Assembly: GCA_025529335.1 (NCBI GenBank)
Contig: JAMYHX010000001.1
Location: 124,001-188,000, forward strand
Length of the DNA stretch: 64,000 bases
Direction: 5' to 3'
DNA from: Rhizopus sp. PT2906
Taxonomy: Eukaryota > Mucoromycota > Mucoromycetes > Mucorales > Rhizopodaceae
Shown: positions 34,388 through 45,020 of the stretch, one piece after another
Position numbering within the stretch: the stretch's first letter is position 1
Layout: the number at the start of each line of letters is the position of its first letter
Made by a program: the position numbers and the translations under genes
The notes under the pieces: model-generated
Seen by the model: only the letters and a program-made list of their open reading frames with translations
Told to the model about the DNA's origin: nothing
The model's database searches: none

Positions 34388-34704
34388 TGTAGTATATTTG
34401 TAGGCTGTATATTTAAAAGTGTTTATGGAGGAAGAAAAGCCTAAAAGTTGTCAACTTTGTAGCATTTTTTTTATGTTATTTAACCAGTGTGGCAACATCA
34501 TCCTCTTTGCTCTTAGCTCGTTATATAATTTCGTAGATGCCTTCTTACAATCTATACTCAATACTTCTTCTTTAGCTTTTATTAAGTTACCCTTCTAAGA
34601 GATGTACGAGAGACAATACGCTTCTATATGTCAAGAAAAAAAGGAACAACGAGTCTGTTTTGACCTTTATCAACAAATTCTCTGTCCCTTTGTACTTTAA
34701 TTTT

Positions 34705-35118
34705 GGTGAACTCTACATGCACTAGAAAATGCACCAGAAAATAAGCTAATATTACGAATGCTACCTCTACTCATTACCTATGATATCATACAACAAAGCT
34801 TTTGAATATGTAGCGCCATGCTAAACATGGTTTTATGAAGTTACCGTCTTGGATTGGTTCTTTTCAAGAAGAAGAAAGAGATAAAAAAGAAAAGTTATTT
34901 ATTTATTCTAATTTTATATTGTCAGTTCTATCAACAAAGACCACTTAGTTTACGTATAAGTACGATAAATTCCTATTTTTTATCAGAGAAAGTGAACTGG
35001 ATAACCTTAGGTTAGGCAGAGACTTTGGTAATGTGAAGCCGTAAAGTGATCTCACATGTAGTGCCTAGAAGAAGCGCTCGTAGTGTTGGCTTATTTTCTG
35101 GTGCATGTAGTGTTCACC
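34705..35118. mobile_element. MITE-like element with 8-bp target duplication, nested in the Fanzor element
   Basis: A 414-bp segment that begins GGTGAAC and ends GTTCACC. It is flanked on both sides by the identical 8-bp sequence TTAATTTT (34697-34704 and 35119-35126), a textbook target-site duplication. The two ends are inverted copies over about 70 bp: the left CTACATGCA...CCAGAAAATAAGC matches the reverse complement of the right, and the similarity continues with changes. The left copy has a 12-bp insertion (about 34722-34733) absent on the right. It has no coding capacity. An 8-bp duplication fits hAT-like transposases, but the terminal sequence does not prove the family. Confidence 0.8.
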
Positions 35119-35391
35119 TTAATTTTCATACAAACGAGCTGTAATATGAAAAGCGGCAGTAGAAAGTGACTTCCTTAATTAGAAGATGTTACATTGATCC
35201 TCCTTCTATTTTCCTTATAAACTAAAGAATAATTATCATTCATTCCCTTTTTCTTACCCTTCACTCTTCATTTTAAAACTTAATTGAGGAACTACAAAAA
35301 AAGTATGTAATAATAAACGATCCTTTCTTTTATAAATATATAATATTAATATCAATAAAGCCATCTTTACACTCTGAATAAGGAAGTCAGA

Positions 35392-35415
35392 GTTTGAATT
35401 TAAAGTACTGTACTG
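35392..35415 (-). repeat. Right terminal inverted repeat of the Fanzor element
   Basis: Read on the minus strand it begins CAGTACAGT and continues ACTTTAAATTCAAAC, the inverted partner of the left terminus. TA follows at 35416-35417. A second CAGT register five bases inward (ending 35410) is possible, because the end contains a short direct repeat of GTACT. Confidence 0.6.
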
Positions 35416-35570
35416 TATGATACAATAAAAATAGTTATTTATTTCTTTTTTAGGTAAATATATATATACTTATAAGCGTGTGTGTATAATATACAAAGTG
35501 GTGATGATATACAATCATAAAAGATATATGAATAAGATTGGGAATGGAACAAGCTTTCTTTACATATATC

Positions 35571-36512
35571 CTATACACGTCTCCAACCACCGCCATATGG
35601 GTAGCGTTCTTTCCAACCTCTATAGGTAGCAGAATCACGTCGAAGCATACACCATTGAATTAAGGAACCGACGAGAGCAAGACCTAAACAACCAGCGAGC
35701 ATACCCCTTAAAGCAGGTGTTGCGTCAACTACTAAATCCATAGTTCTTGCATGCAGGAGTTGATTGACAAGTTCCAAGAATCCGGTCTTGACGTAGATAT
35801 CGACACCGACAAAGATAGCAAAAGAACCAATGAATGCAGTAGCAATGACAAATACTGGACGTTCGAGGAAAGCGATGAGAATAACACCAGCAATAACAAA
35901 ACAAACAATCAAGATAGCTCGACCCCAATTGGATTGAATAAGACCGTTTGTATTCCATGACAACAACCAAAGGGCAGCCAAGTAACCAAGCAGAGCACCC
36001 AATAGGTACACTGCTAAAAAGAAGCAGCAACATAATAATCCACCACAGAGAACACCGGCAACAATACTGACAACCAACAAGATCGTATCCGTATTAGCTC
36101 CGTAATCTGCTTTGGCATTTGTCAGGACAATAAAGGCAACATTAGCGCCTACATAAAAACCAACGATGAACATTGTAAAACTTTGAAATACGCCTAATTG
36201 AATTTTATAAAATATTAGTTATTGTCTAGCAACAAATCAAAACAAATGAATGTACCTCCTAGAAAACATAGATAACCACCCGTAACAAAGGCAACTACAC
36301 TAAAGACGATACCATGTACTGTTACTGTATGACCGGCAACTATTGTTAAAAAGGTTAGTAAACAATAACATCCAGTAGTAACAAGTTTTACATGTAATAG
36401 TGGCTGAATTTCCGTCAACGCTTCCAATAGGTGCAGCGTCGGCAAGGAATGTACCAAGAATAGCCAACAATAGGAATAGATACAATGTAGTATTTCTTTT
36501 GGAGAAAAACAT
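35571..36512 (-). CDS. DUF4203/TMEM198-like multi-pass membrane protein
   Basis: Three exons (36512-36392, 36339-36256, 36193-35571) give 275 residues. A signal-anchor start (FFSKRNTTLYLFLLLAILGT) is followed by a short lumenal stretch. Seven or so hydrophobic segments with many small residues come next (TVTVHGIVFSVVAFVTGGYL, LLVVSIVAGVLCGGLLCCCF, AILIVCFVIAGVILIAFLERP). The Gly-rich helices and the ERP loop fit the DUF4203/TMEM198 family, which is found in many fungal plasma or vacuolar membranes and has no settled function in fungi. The C-terminus ends with an aromatic and Arg-rich tail (RYPYGGGWRRV). Function is not assigned. Confidence 0.75.
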
Positions 36513-36697
36513 AATAATAATAATAATGAATAAAAAGCAAGAGAAAAAAAGAAAGTTTTAGGGCATTTTTATACATGTATTTTTGTGCCGATGATTTATT
36601 TATAAATAGTTTCTTGGCGTAACATAAATTCCGTTTATTCAAGGCCTCATGGTTGCTTTGTGATACGTTGCATCAGCCACATCACCACCTCCTTTCT

Positions 36698-39600
36698 CTA
36701 ACGACGCTCGGGATCAGCCAAGCGATGAATAGTGACATAAGGACCAGGTACTAAATTACTTGCATCTTAATAAAAAAAAAGTTAGTATCATATAAGGGGA
36801 ACCTTTATTTGATTTACCCTGTGGAGTAATTAAAATATACTGCGATGAATTATCTCCAGCAGCGTTCATCTATATCAAGAAGTGTATTAGTGGACAATGC
36901 TCTCCTATATTGCTCCTAGCACGTACGATCATGTTCATTGTCTGCTTTCTATTCACAGCATCCATAAATACATCAAATTCATCAAGACTAAATTTCTATT
37001 AGTGTCTATTTAAATGTAAATTATAGTGAAACTTACCAAATAACAGGCGAGCTAATACTTTGCCATAAAGACAAGAGTAAACTGATCTGGGAGTATGACT
37101 TTTCACCACCGGATAGTGACCTTGAGTCCTTTTGTCGGCTTCCCTTACTGTATTGATCACCTGTAGCAACCCGGATGTCTAGTTTCTTTGCCCTGTGGTT
37201 AAACTTTAATGTTCCTTCATCTCCTCTCTTTAAAAGGTAGTACGCAAAATACGTCTTGGCAGCGAGTGCTATGTAATCTCTAAACGTTTCCCATCTTTCT
37301 ACACGATGGCTTAGCATTTTTCCTAATGCTCTACATAGCTTTTCCATGTGTTCAATCAGGCTTTTTGCGTCTTTCCATTCTTGCATAACCCTAATCGCTG
37401 TTGCTTCAATTTCAGCCACAGAGGCGCCGATATCCTGTGCTATGCGCTCTGCTTGGCTTTCAAGGTACCTTATTTCCTTTTCAATATCCGTAGGATTTCT
37501 ATTGGTTTCCACTCGATTAGGGTATTCGTCAATACTATCCTTTATCCATTGTTTAACTAGCTTTTCGCATTCTATATACTGTGTCTTGCGGGCTTCATAT
37601 CTCATCCTGTCGTTCTCTTGATCGGCCTTGAACCTATCTGACTCGTTCATAGCCTCTCTTTTTTGTCTTTCAAGTTGTTCAATCTTTTTTCTATATCCAT
37701 TTGATACGCTTTCTTTAGCATTTTCTCTTTGTTCAATAACACGAATCTTCTTCATGACTTCTTTAAGTTCGCTATGAACCTTTTCCTTTTGGCCAATGAT
37801 ACCCTTAAATTGCTGAGCATAGTTACGAATCGTCTCGTCACATTTTCTGATATCCTCTTCATACATCTGTAAGTCAACAGGCTCATCCTCTTTAAGTTCG
37901 TCTTGCTTTAGTTCAATTCTATTTTTAAGGTTTCCAATTTCTTTTTGTAGTATATTGTATTGACTTCGACACTCATGATAACGTTTTCTCACTTCGCCCA
38001 TCAAGATGTCTACTCTCTTAATTTCTGCAGTAAGTTCGTCGTATTCTTTTCTTAGTTGAACAGCTTCCTCTTTCTTTTCTTGGATTTGCTTTCCGATGTC
38101 TGTATGGAACCGTGGGAGCCCTCTGTAGGGTTCTAGTGTATCTGTCTTCATACCCTTTTTACCGCCTACTTTATGTCCACTACTAGTAAAGCAGAGTTCG
38201 ACATTACGTGGCCTGTTCCTCATCAATCGATCCGCCTCTTCACGGTTTTCCATTAAAAGAGTGGATTCGATTTTGTTAGCAATGATCATCTGACGCTTAA
38301 CCCATTCGTCTTTGAATGTCAAGGCCCTTAACGCTGTAAGGTGTTGTTCATCAGGCTCGCCCTCTGCATATTCAAACAAATCGTAAGGAGCAACCATCAC
38401 AGGAATATAGCTCATGTTGTTTCTTTTGAGAATCTCTATAAGAAGCTGTTTATCTTGAAAGCCTTCAACCACAAACGCATTCAGGGTTTTGCCCAAGTAG
38501 GATTCCAAGATATTAGCATACTGAGAATACTTGAGCTGAACGAATGTGCCAAAGGGTCCAACAGGACGTCTCTTTTGCCAACGATTTTCGCGACGAATCT
38601 CTTCCAAAACCTTTGGCATATTTTCACCGTAAGCTGTGAGATGATTGCCTCGCTGAGTCTCCATACTATGAACTTGTTTTTGAAGTTGGATAGCCTGATT
38701 TCTTTTAAGTGACGATTCTCGCTCCAAGCCTTCCTTTTTTTCTTTGAGCTTCTCCATTTCCTTTTCCAAGTCTTCCTGTTCCTTTTCTACTCTTTCACAT
38801 TTCTTTCTGCGCTCTTGAACTCTTTCTTGCATTTTATCGATTTCTTCTTGAATGTCCGTTCGCTTCTTTCTGCTATTCGCTTCTAGTTTGGCAGTTTCAG
38901 CTTCCAGCAGCTTCTGATTCTGCTCTCTTTTAGCCTTTGTAATTTTCACATCTCGATTGATTGCAGCCAAATCCATCTATATACACAAAAATAAGACCAC
39001 TAAAGAGACACAAATGATCAACACTTACATCAAAATTACGAATTGAATCTTCCAACTTTTGCTTTTCTGTCGATAGCTTATTCTTTTCTTCTTCATCTGG
39101 ATTCGGTCCATTCTTAAACTCTTCCCAATCTGCTCTTACTTTCTCGATAGCTTCAGTCTTTTGCCTAATTCTTAGTTTACTTGACTCATGTCTTTCTTGA
39201 GACTCTTTGTAAGTCCTTTCTAATAATTCAACATCCCTTTTGAGTTGAGCAGCTTCTTTTTCTTTTGCAATGATCTGCGACCAAACAAGCTCATTATTCA
39301 ACGCATCAATCTTACTATCTATCTCCTTGGCTTCCTGAATATCCTGTTGCCGTCGTGCTGCTTCATTGGCCCTCTCCAACAAAGCAGGTAAGGCTTGCTT
39401 CTTACGTTCGATCGTTTTCATTGCTGTTTCTAGACTCTCACGTACGCTGTCAAAATCGTTTCGCAACTGTGTTAATTGTGTGCCGTGCATAAAAAGTCTG
39501 TACTTGTCTTCAGAAGAACTGTCGCTAAGAAACTTTCTAGCCATGTCCTGAGTCAAGATAACAAGTGGGTTATTGACCATAATATTCATATGATCCAAAA

Positions 39601-40400
39601 TAGCAACCAAATCCTCCTTTTTTGTTGAAATAACTCTGCCAGAAGAATTCTTGATCTTGTAAGGTGAGGCACCGTCACGGTTGAGTCTACGTTCGACAAT
39701 GATATAATCAGGAAATATATCTGGTTTATATGCGTGTTCTCCACGGTTGGTAATATGAATAGTGATGATTGCAGCACTATAAAGTTCATTAGTGGCTCAT
39801 TTTACTTTCTACTCTAATTCTTTACTTTGTGCCTTCTTTGATCAGTGAAGAGACTGTCTTTGCACGATTTGTCGTACTAGCATTGGCCCCAAGAGCAATC
39901 GTAAGTGCTGTCAAAATGGCACTCTTGCCGCTTCCGTTATGTCCAATAACAAAGTTGATCTTGGGTCCAAAGTCGACTTTTAAATATTTATGACACATAA
40001 AGTTAACCACCTCAACCCTTGCAATAGTGCCATATGTCATAATATCCTATACATTGTACATTGTTGGCAGAGAGTTTTTTTTATGCATATAACTTATTGT
40101 TACCAAATCATTAAATTCAACGGCCTGGCGTGAAGATTGTGCCACTTGTGGTGTAAAGACTGGATCATTATCCTCTAATTCATCTTCCTCTGATTCATTT
40201 GTAAAGCTTTTCTCTTCCTCTTCTTCCTCTTCTTCTTCATGTCTGGCAATCTTTCTTGATCTCTTTTCTTTAACTAATTCAGGCGATTCCTACTTTTGAT
40301 CATGAGAAAAAATAGATACTGTCGAGAATTCAAGGTACTAACATACGTCAGAAGGTACATCGAGTGAATCATTAGAAAGACGACGCTTTAAGGATGGCAT
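36698..40400 (-). CDS. SMC6: SMC6 subunit of the SMC5/6 DNA repair complex
   Basis: An ATPase that pairs with SMC5 in a ring complex for recombination repair, replication fork restart and sister resolution. Eight exons (40400-40347, 40289-40104, 40046-39826, 39776-39029, 38976-37037, 36987-36926, 36869-36818, 36765-36698) give about 1109 residues. An acidic N-terminal extension precedes YGTIARVEVVNFMCHKYLKV. Walker A is GHNGSGKSAILTAL. Two long coiled coils flank the hinge (RPVGPFGTFVQLKYSQYANI and FVVEGFQDKQLL). The C-terminal head has the ABC signature SRSLSGGEKSYSQISLLLSLW and Walker B ICLDEFDVFMDAVNRK, then ILITPQDASNLVPGPYVTIHRL. Exon boundaries at the 3' end may be off by one base. Confidence 0.95.
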
Positions 40401-40566
40401 TTCTATATAAAGGATTGCGTAGTGATTAGAAGAAGAAAAAAATATGAAAAAGTCTCACTTTTAAATGCAGGCACGACTTTTTGTATGTCTTTTTACAATT
40501 TATGAGTGAGATTTATTAGAGAGCAAAAAAGACGAATTACATACAATAATATAGTAATACTTTGAA

Positions 40567-41245
40567 TTATAACAAGTGTTGGGCAGCAACAATAGCAGCC
40601 AAACCAACGGCAACCATAACCTGAGCTGGGCTGCTATTCTGAGAAGCAGAAGAAGCGTGAGAGGCTCCAGCACCTTGTGAAGTTTGGCTGGAAGTAGATG
40701 AAACAGAGGCAGGAGTAGCTACTGCACCAGAATTGTTGGTGTTACTATTAGTAGAAGAAGAAGAAGAAGAAGCTGGGGCAGAGTTTGCAGAGGGAGAAGA
40801 ATCAGAAGAGCTTTGAGCAGGAAGAGGGCCACCAGTTCCACCTTCGATGGTGAAAGCACCCGTGAAAGCAATGTCTGGAGAGGTACCAAGTTCAAAAGCA
40901 TCTAAAGAATATATTTGTTATGCATGAAAACCTAAAATAGACTGCTTATTACTTACAGTCATTGCCTTCAGGAAGCTCCTTGGGGACTTTCCAAACATAT
41001 TTCATATCATTAGCGTTTACATTAGTAGCAATAGTCATAAGTGGTTGAAGGGCAGTAGCAGGACCTTTAGCCAAAACGATCTGAGGGATAGTGGGCACCT
41101 TTGGATTGACCCAGGAGATAATCACTTCAGTCCCAGCCTTGACACGAGTATTTGCCAAAGGAGATGTAATAGACACGATGGCAGTTTGTGCAGAGACAAA
41201 AGAGGCAAGGTAAGCAGCAGAGGCGAGTAATGCAGCGAGCTTCAT
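40567..41245 (-). CDS. Kre9/Knh1-type Ser/Thr-rich GPI-anchored protein
   Basis: Two exons (41245-40957, 40901-40567) give 207 residues. The signal peptide is KLAALLASAAYLASFVSAQ. The Kre9/Knh1 N-terminal domain follows: SITSPLANTRVKAGTEVIISW...LAKGPATALQPLMTIATNV...KYVWKVPKELPEGNDYAFELGTSPD. A long Ser/Thr/Asn/Ala-rich stalk comes next, and a hydrophobic tail (VMVAVGLAAIVAAQHLL) that is the expected GPI-attachment signal. Proteins of this group are cell-surface or wall proteins tied to beta-1,6-glucan or matrix. The stalk has many SS and SSS runs encoded by an imperfect microsatellite (40748-40770). Confidence 0.85.
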
Positions 41246-41972
41246 ATTAAAAAATAGATGTTGTAAATGAAAAGACAAGAGTTTTTGTTTTCTAGGATCA
41301 TGAATTCACATTTATATCCATTTTCTTTAAGGAGATAATAATAAGGAAACAAGAAGAAGAAGTAATGATAAAAAAGGTGATCATGTTCAGGGAGGCAGTA
41401 AAGAGCGAATACTTTTTCCTTTGAAAACCTGATGCTTTAGAGCAACTTCTCCTTACATATTATGAAGCTTGTTCCTCCTGATGCCTTGAACGTTGTTTAC
41501 TCCTATAAACTCATGGAAGTGATCTATTCTACTTTAGGTATGGCTCTGTGTATTCTACCCCCCCTTTTTTTTGACAGAAAATCTATTTTGGCTGACATGT
41601 ATGTTTTGTCTATCAATCCAATTGATAAACTTTTGCTCCTCTTTTGCGCTAATCTAACCTCTCCTTCCCCCCTCCTAAACATTATTTTTGATCAACATGT
41701 TTATGAAATAAATGATCATTATATTAAACGAGCGTGGCATTCAAGTTAAAATGGGTCAGTTAAAGTTAAAGGATATGAAGATTTATGAATTGTTGAATTG
41801 ACAAGAGACTATTTATCACAATTTTGTAAGGTTGGATACGATTGTTTTATTACGTAGTTATTATTTTAGGTTATTGTTATGTACAAAAGGGCTTGTTTAT
41901 ATATATATATATATTTTACATATCAATTATACATATATATATATATATATATTATATTATATATACAATGTA
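41246..41972. other. Intergenic with a TA microsatellite
   Basis: About 0.7 kb between the GPI protein start (minus) and the Rho GEF stop (minus). It holds a (TA)n-type repeat at about 41900-41965, right at the 3' end of the GEF. No other gene was recognised. Confidence 0.45.
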
Positions 41973-44715
41973 TTACAGTCTCTGGCAATAATTAATAGGA
42001 ACCCAACCAGACGAGTTACTATCTTTAACTGTTCCATACCACCAGTCTGGATCCAGGTGATCATCGTCTTGATGTACAACTAGGATATCACCCCTTTTCA
42101 CATTCAACTTGTCTTTTTCATATGGCTGATAATCATAAAGCACCACACATTCAAAGTCATGTGGAGAGTTTTCCTGTGATGTAAAACTTGGTTGGGATGT
42201 GTAGACTTTGTTAGATGCTACAGATAAATAGTTATAATGTGTTGTTCCTGAGCAAAAGATGTAGTTTACCCGTAGAATTTAATGAGTGTAAAGAACGTAA
42301 AGATCGTTGATCAAAAGAAGAACTACTTTCTGTTCTTGTTACATAACGATCAGGATGCAGTATATCAATTTGATCAGCAATGACCTGTAGTCTTTCATAC
42401 TGCTGCATGTATTTTGTGATAATCTCCGTATAGCCTGACGCTGCCTTCTCTCCCAAATGCTGCTCGACTAGCTTTGTCCATTCTCGTTGCATGAGTTTAT
42501 AAAACTTGGTTTGAACATGGGCTAATCCACCGACGAGAATATCAAAATACTTGGCAGTCAATTCAAAGAACTTGGGAAGTTCCTCCACAAGTTGTGCATT
42601 GATAGAAACGTAGGCATCAGCAGACTCTTGAAGTGCTTTGTCTGGAATATCTCCCTTTGATTTCATATCTCGCACCCGATCATAATCTATCATCTTCAAT
42701 GACCGTTTATGAATCACTTGAGCTGGATTTTCAAACACCTTTAAGAATTCGTCAATGCGACTATAGACAAACCCACGGACATCATTATCCTAATCAGAGT
42801 AAATAAGCCATATTATTGTTATAACTCTTTTTCTTACTAATTCTCTAGATAGCGATGCTGATAAGTGAGATGCCATTTTACTAAACTCTTGTATGTTTGA
42901 CATGCTCTTCACTCGAACACCGCCCCAGGAGCTGTAAAATGTATCAAAGCTACATGCAAGTTGATGTAGATTATCAAACATGATCTTTATATGTCGCACC
43001 CAGCCCTGTACGTCTCTAGCCAACTGTCGAATGTTCTCTTGCTGTTCTTCAAATTTTGTATGTAGTGCTTCAAACAGTATATCGTGGGTTGGTTCCACAG
43101 CAAAGCCTGTTGCTTGCTTCAAACGCTGAGCACGTCTCGTGAATTTTTTGTTGATACCATGCCTATGAAAACAAATGAGTCTTTTGTATATAAATCGTCA
43201 TACACACGGTCATCTTACACCACCTAATAAAAAAATTAGTTTTTCTAATCTCTCCCGTTCAAGCATTTGTTTCCCTTACATTAATATCTGTCTTCTTTTT
43301 ATCACCGACTATTTTCTCCACAATATCCTTTCTTCTCTTGATCTCATTAATATTCTCTGCCACTTCTTCTATTTCCTTGAGCGCAGAAGCAAGATCATCG
43401 TGATCCAAATGTGTTGGTGAGGTAAGTGTCAAGATTTCTCTTAATAACAGTGGATATTTGAGAACTCTCTGCACAGGTTTGATCAGTAAACTGCCTAGAT
43501 CCCAGCTAGTTGTTTTCCCCTGAAGCTGCTCTTGACATTTCTATTCACATTATTAAAAAAAAGAGTTGTTCTTTTTTAGTTATTCTGGACATACTACTTT
43601 TTAGTTTTTCAGCAGCTTACATATAAAAATGCCTGAGCTTCTGCCTGTGTCTCCAGTTCCTGTAATCTTATCACAGAATCTTCGTGCCTCTTGCAGTAGT
43701 CACTATAAATACTGTCTATGGTACGCATCTAAAGATACAAAAGTAAGTGAAACAATGGAGTAAATTGTTGAGTCTTACTGATTCTCTAAAAGCTGTTCCT
43801 ATCGTATCCTGTTCATATGAGTGTTCGAGTAAGACCACAAATGACTTTTCAAACTCGACAATATCCAACAGGTTACTGAATAAATGCCGTACATCTGATC
43901 TTGAAAGACACTCTACAGCTTGATCATAGTATATCTCCTTTAGTAGTGACATATCCTTTTGATAGGCTCTTTCTGTCTCAAGCAACTCTGTCATGACCTT
44001 TTTACGCTTTGATCCTGTGACTTGAGGTGATACTGTACCAAACGAATCTACTGTTTCGGTTGTAGGCTGCCTTCGTATAGAATTCTTGAGTGCCTCTTGT
44101 TGCTGTTGAGAGGTGTTATTATTACTACTACTACTGCTACTAAACCAACTGCTAATCATACTCGAATGCCAGCCTTTCTTGTTTGAGTATTGTGAACTGG
44201 AAGTAGAGGATGTGCTCACGACGCTACTATTTCCAGTTTCTGTGCGAGGAATAACGTTGGGCATATGTAAAGAAGTGTCTGGTCGTGATCGAGATTGCTC
44301 AGCCATTTCATTTCTTAATTTGGGTTTGGTGGGTAAAGTAGGTGGACCGGTTCTAGCAGGTATAATCACTTTCTCGGGTAATGCTGGTCCTGTCTTGGAG
44401 GGTTTCAAAGGTATTGGTGGTCGATAGTGGGTCTAGTAAGGCAAGTTAATACACGCTCTCTCGGAGAGTTTATGTTGTAATAACCTTAGGTTGAATAGGT
44501 ATACTTGACTCGTTTTGAAATTTCGCACGAATGTCTTTAAAGGTAAGTGGAGCTTCGTCTATTATTTGCTCCCTTAGCAAAGGAGGTTTCGATGGTGGAG
44601 TTGGCTTATCAAGATGACTTGGTTCAAATACACGCGAAAGCCTGTTTATACTTTGACGTGATTGTGGTCTACGCTTTGTCTCTAATATCCTCGAGAAGGC
44701 GTCATTTCCATCCAT
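41973..44715 (-). CDS. DH-BAR-SH3 Rho guanine exchange factor (Tuba/DNMBP-like)
   Basis: A Rho-family GEF that couples a Dbl homology (DH) catalytic domain with a membrane-curving BAR domain and a C-terminal SH3, as in animal DNMBP/Tuba and fungal Cdc42 GEFs. Exons: 44715-44485, 44432-43779, 43728-43621, 43540-43280, a 5-nt microexon 43223-43219, 43162-42838, 42789-42270, 42217-41973, giving 782 residues. The N-terminal about 150 residues are Pro/Ser-rich. DH: KVMTELLETERAYQKDMSLL, then LLIKPVQRVLKYPLLLREIL. The BAR part starts at HGINKKFTRRAQRLKQ. The SH3 is VVLYDYQPYEKDKLNVKRGD...DPDWWYGTV...GWVPINYC. No PH domain is seen, in line with the BAR replacing it. The microexon is needed to keep the frame between DH and BAR. 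Confidence 0.88.
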
Positions 44716-45020
44716 GTTATTATTATGTGATTGTATAAATATAGAAAATAAAGAAAGAAAGAAAGCCTATACACAAAAGGTTGGAAATTGAAATATACAC
44801 ATGCGCATTTTCAGCCTCAGCGTTCTTCAATTCATCAGCAACTCTACGTTTTATCTACTGTCAACTAGAACAAATGACTACAAGTTGAGCAATCAATTGA
44901 TCCGTTTCAAGGTGTACGTAATATGTCTTTAAAGAAAAATAAAGTCTAGAACATAAAAGATGATGATAATAATAAAGAAGCTTGATTTGAGGGGTATCCT
45001 TTTTATTTACTTTTACAGGC

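Larger units (their letters stand above)
31486..35415. mobile_element. Tc1/mariner-like TIR element carrying a decayed Fanzor nuclease
   Basis: The two ends carry inverted copies of a sequence starting CAGT and containing an exact 15-nt match, ACTTTAAATTCAAAC (31496-31510, and inverted at 35392-35406). Both ends are directly flanked by TA (31484-31485 and 35416-35417), the target site of Tc1/mariner transposases. The only recognisable cargo is the Fanzor-like pseudogene, whose 3' end faces the left terminus. No mariner DDE/D transposase was found, so the element would need a transposase in trans. A 414-bp MITE-like element is inserted near the right end. The boundaries are inferred from one inverted repeat pair and one TA pair, so they are good but not proven. 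Confidence 0.65.

Noticed and set aside
37346..37621. Plus-strand ORFs over the SMC6 exons (also 38341-38712)
   Set aside because: They lie antisense to a strongly supported SMC6 exon and show no domain. They are shadows of the coiled-coil codons.
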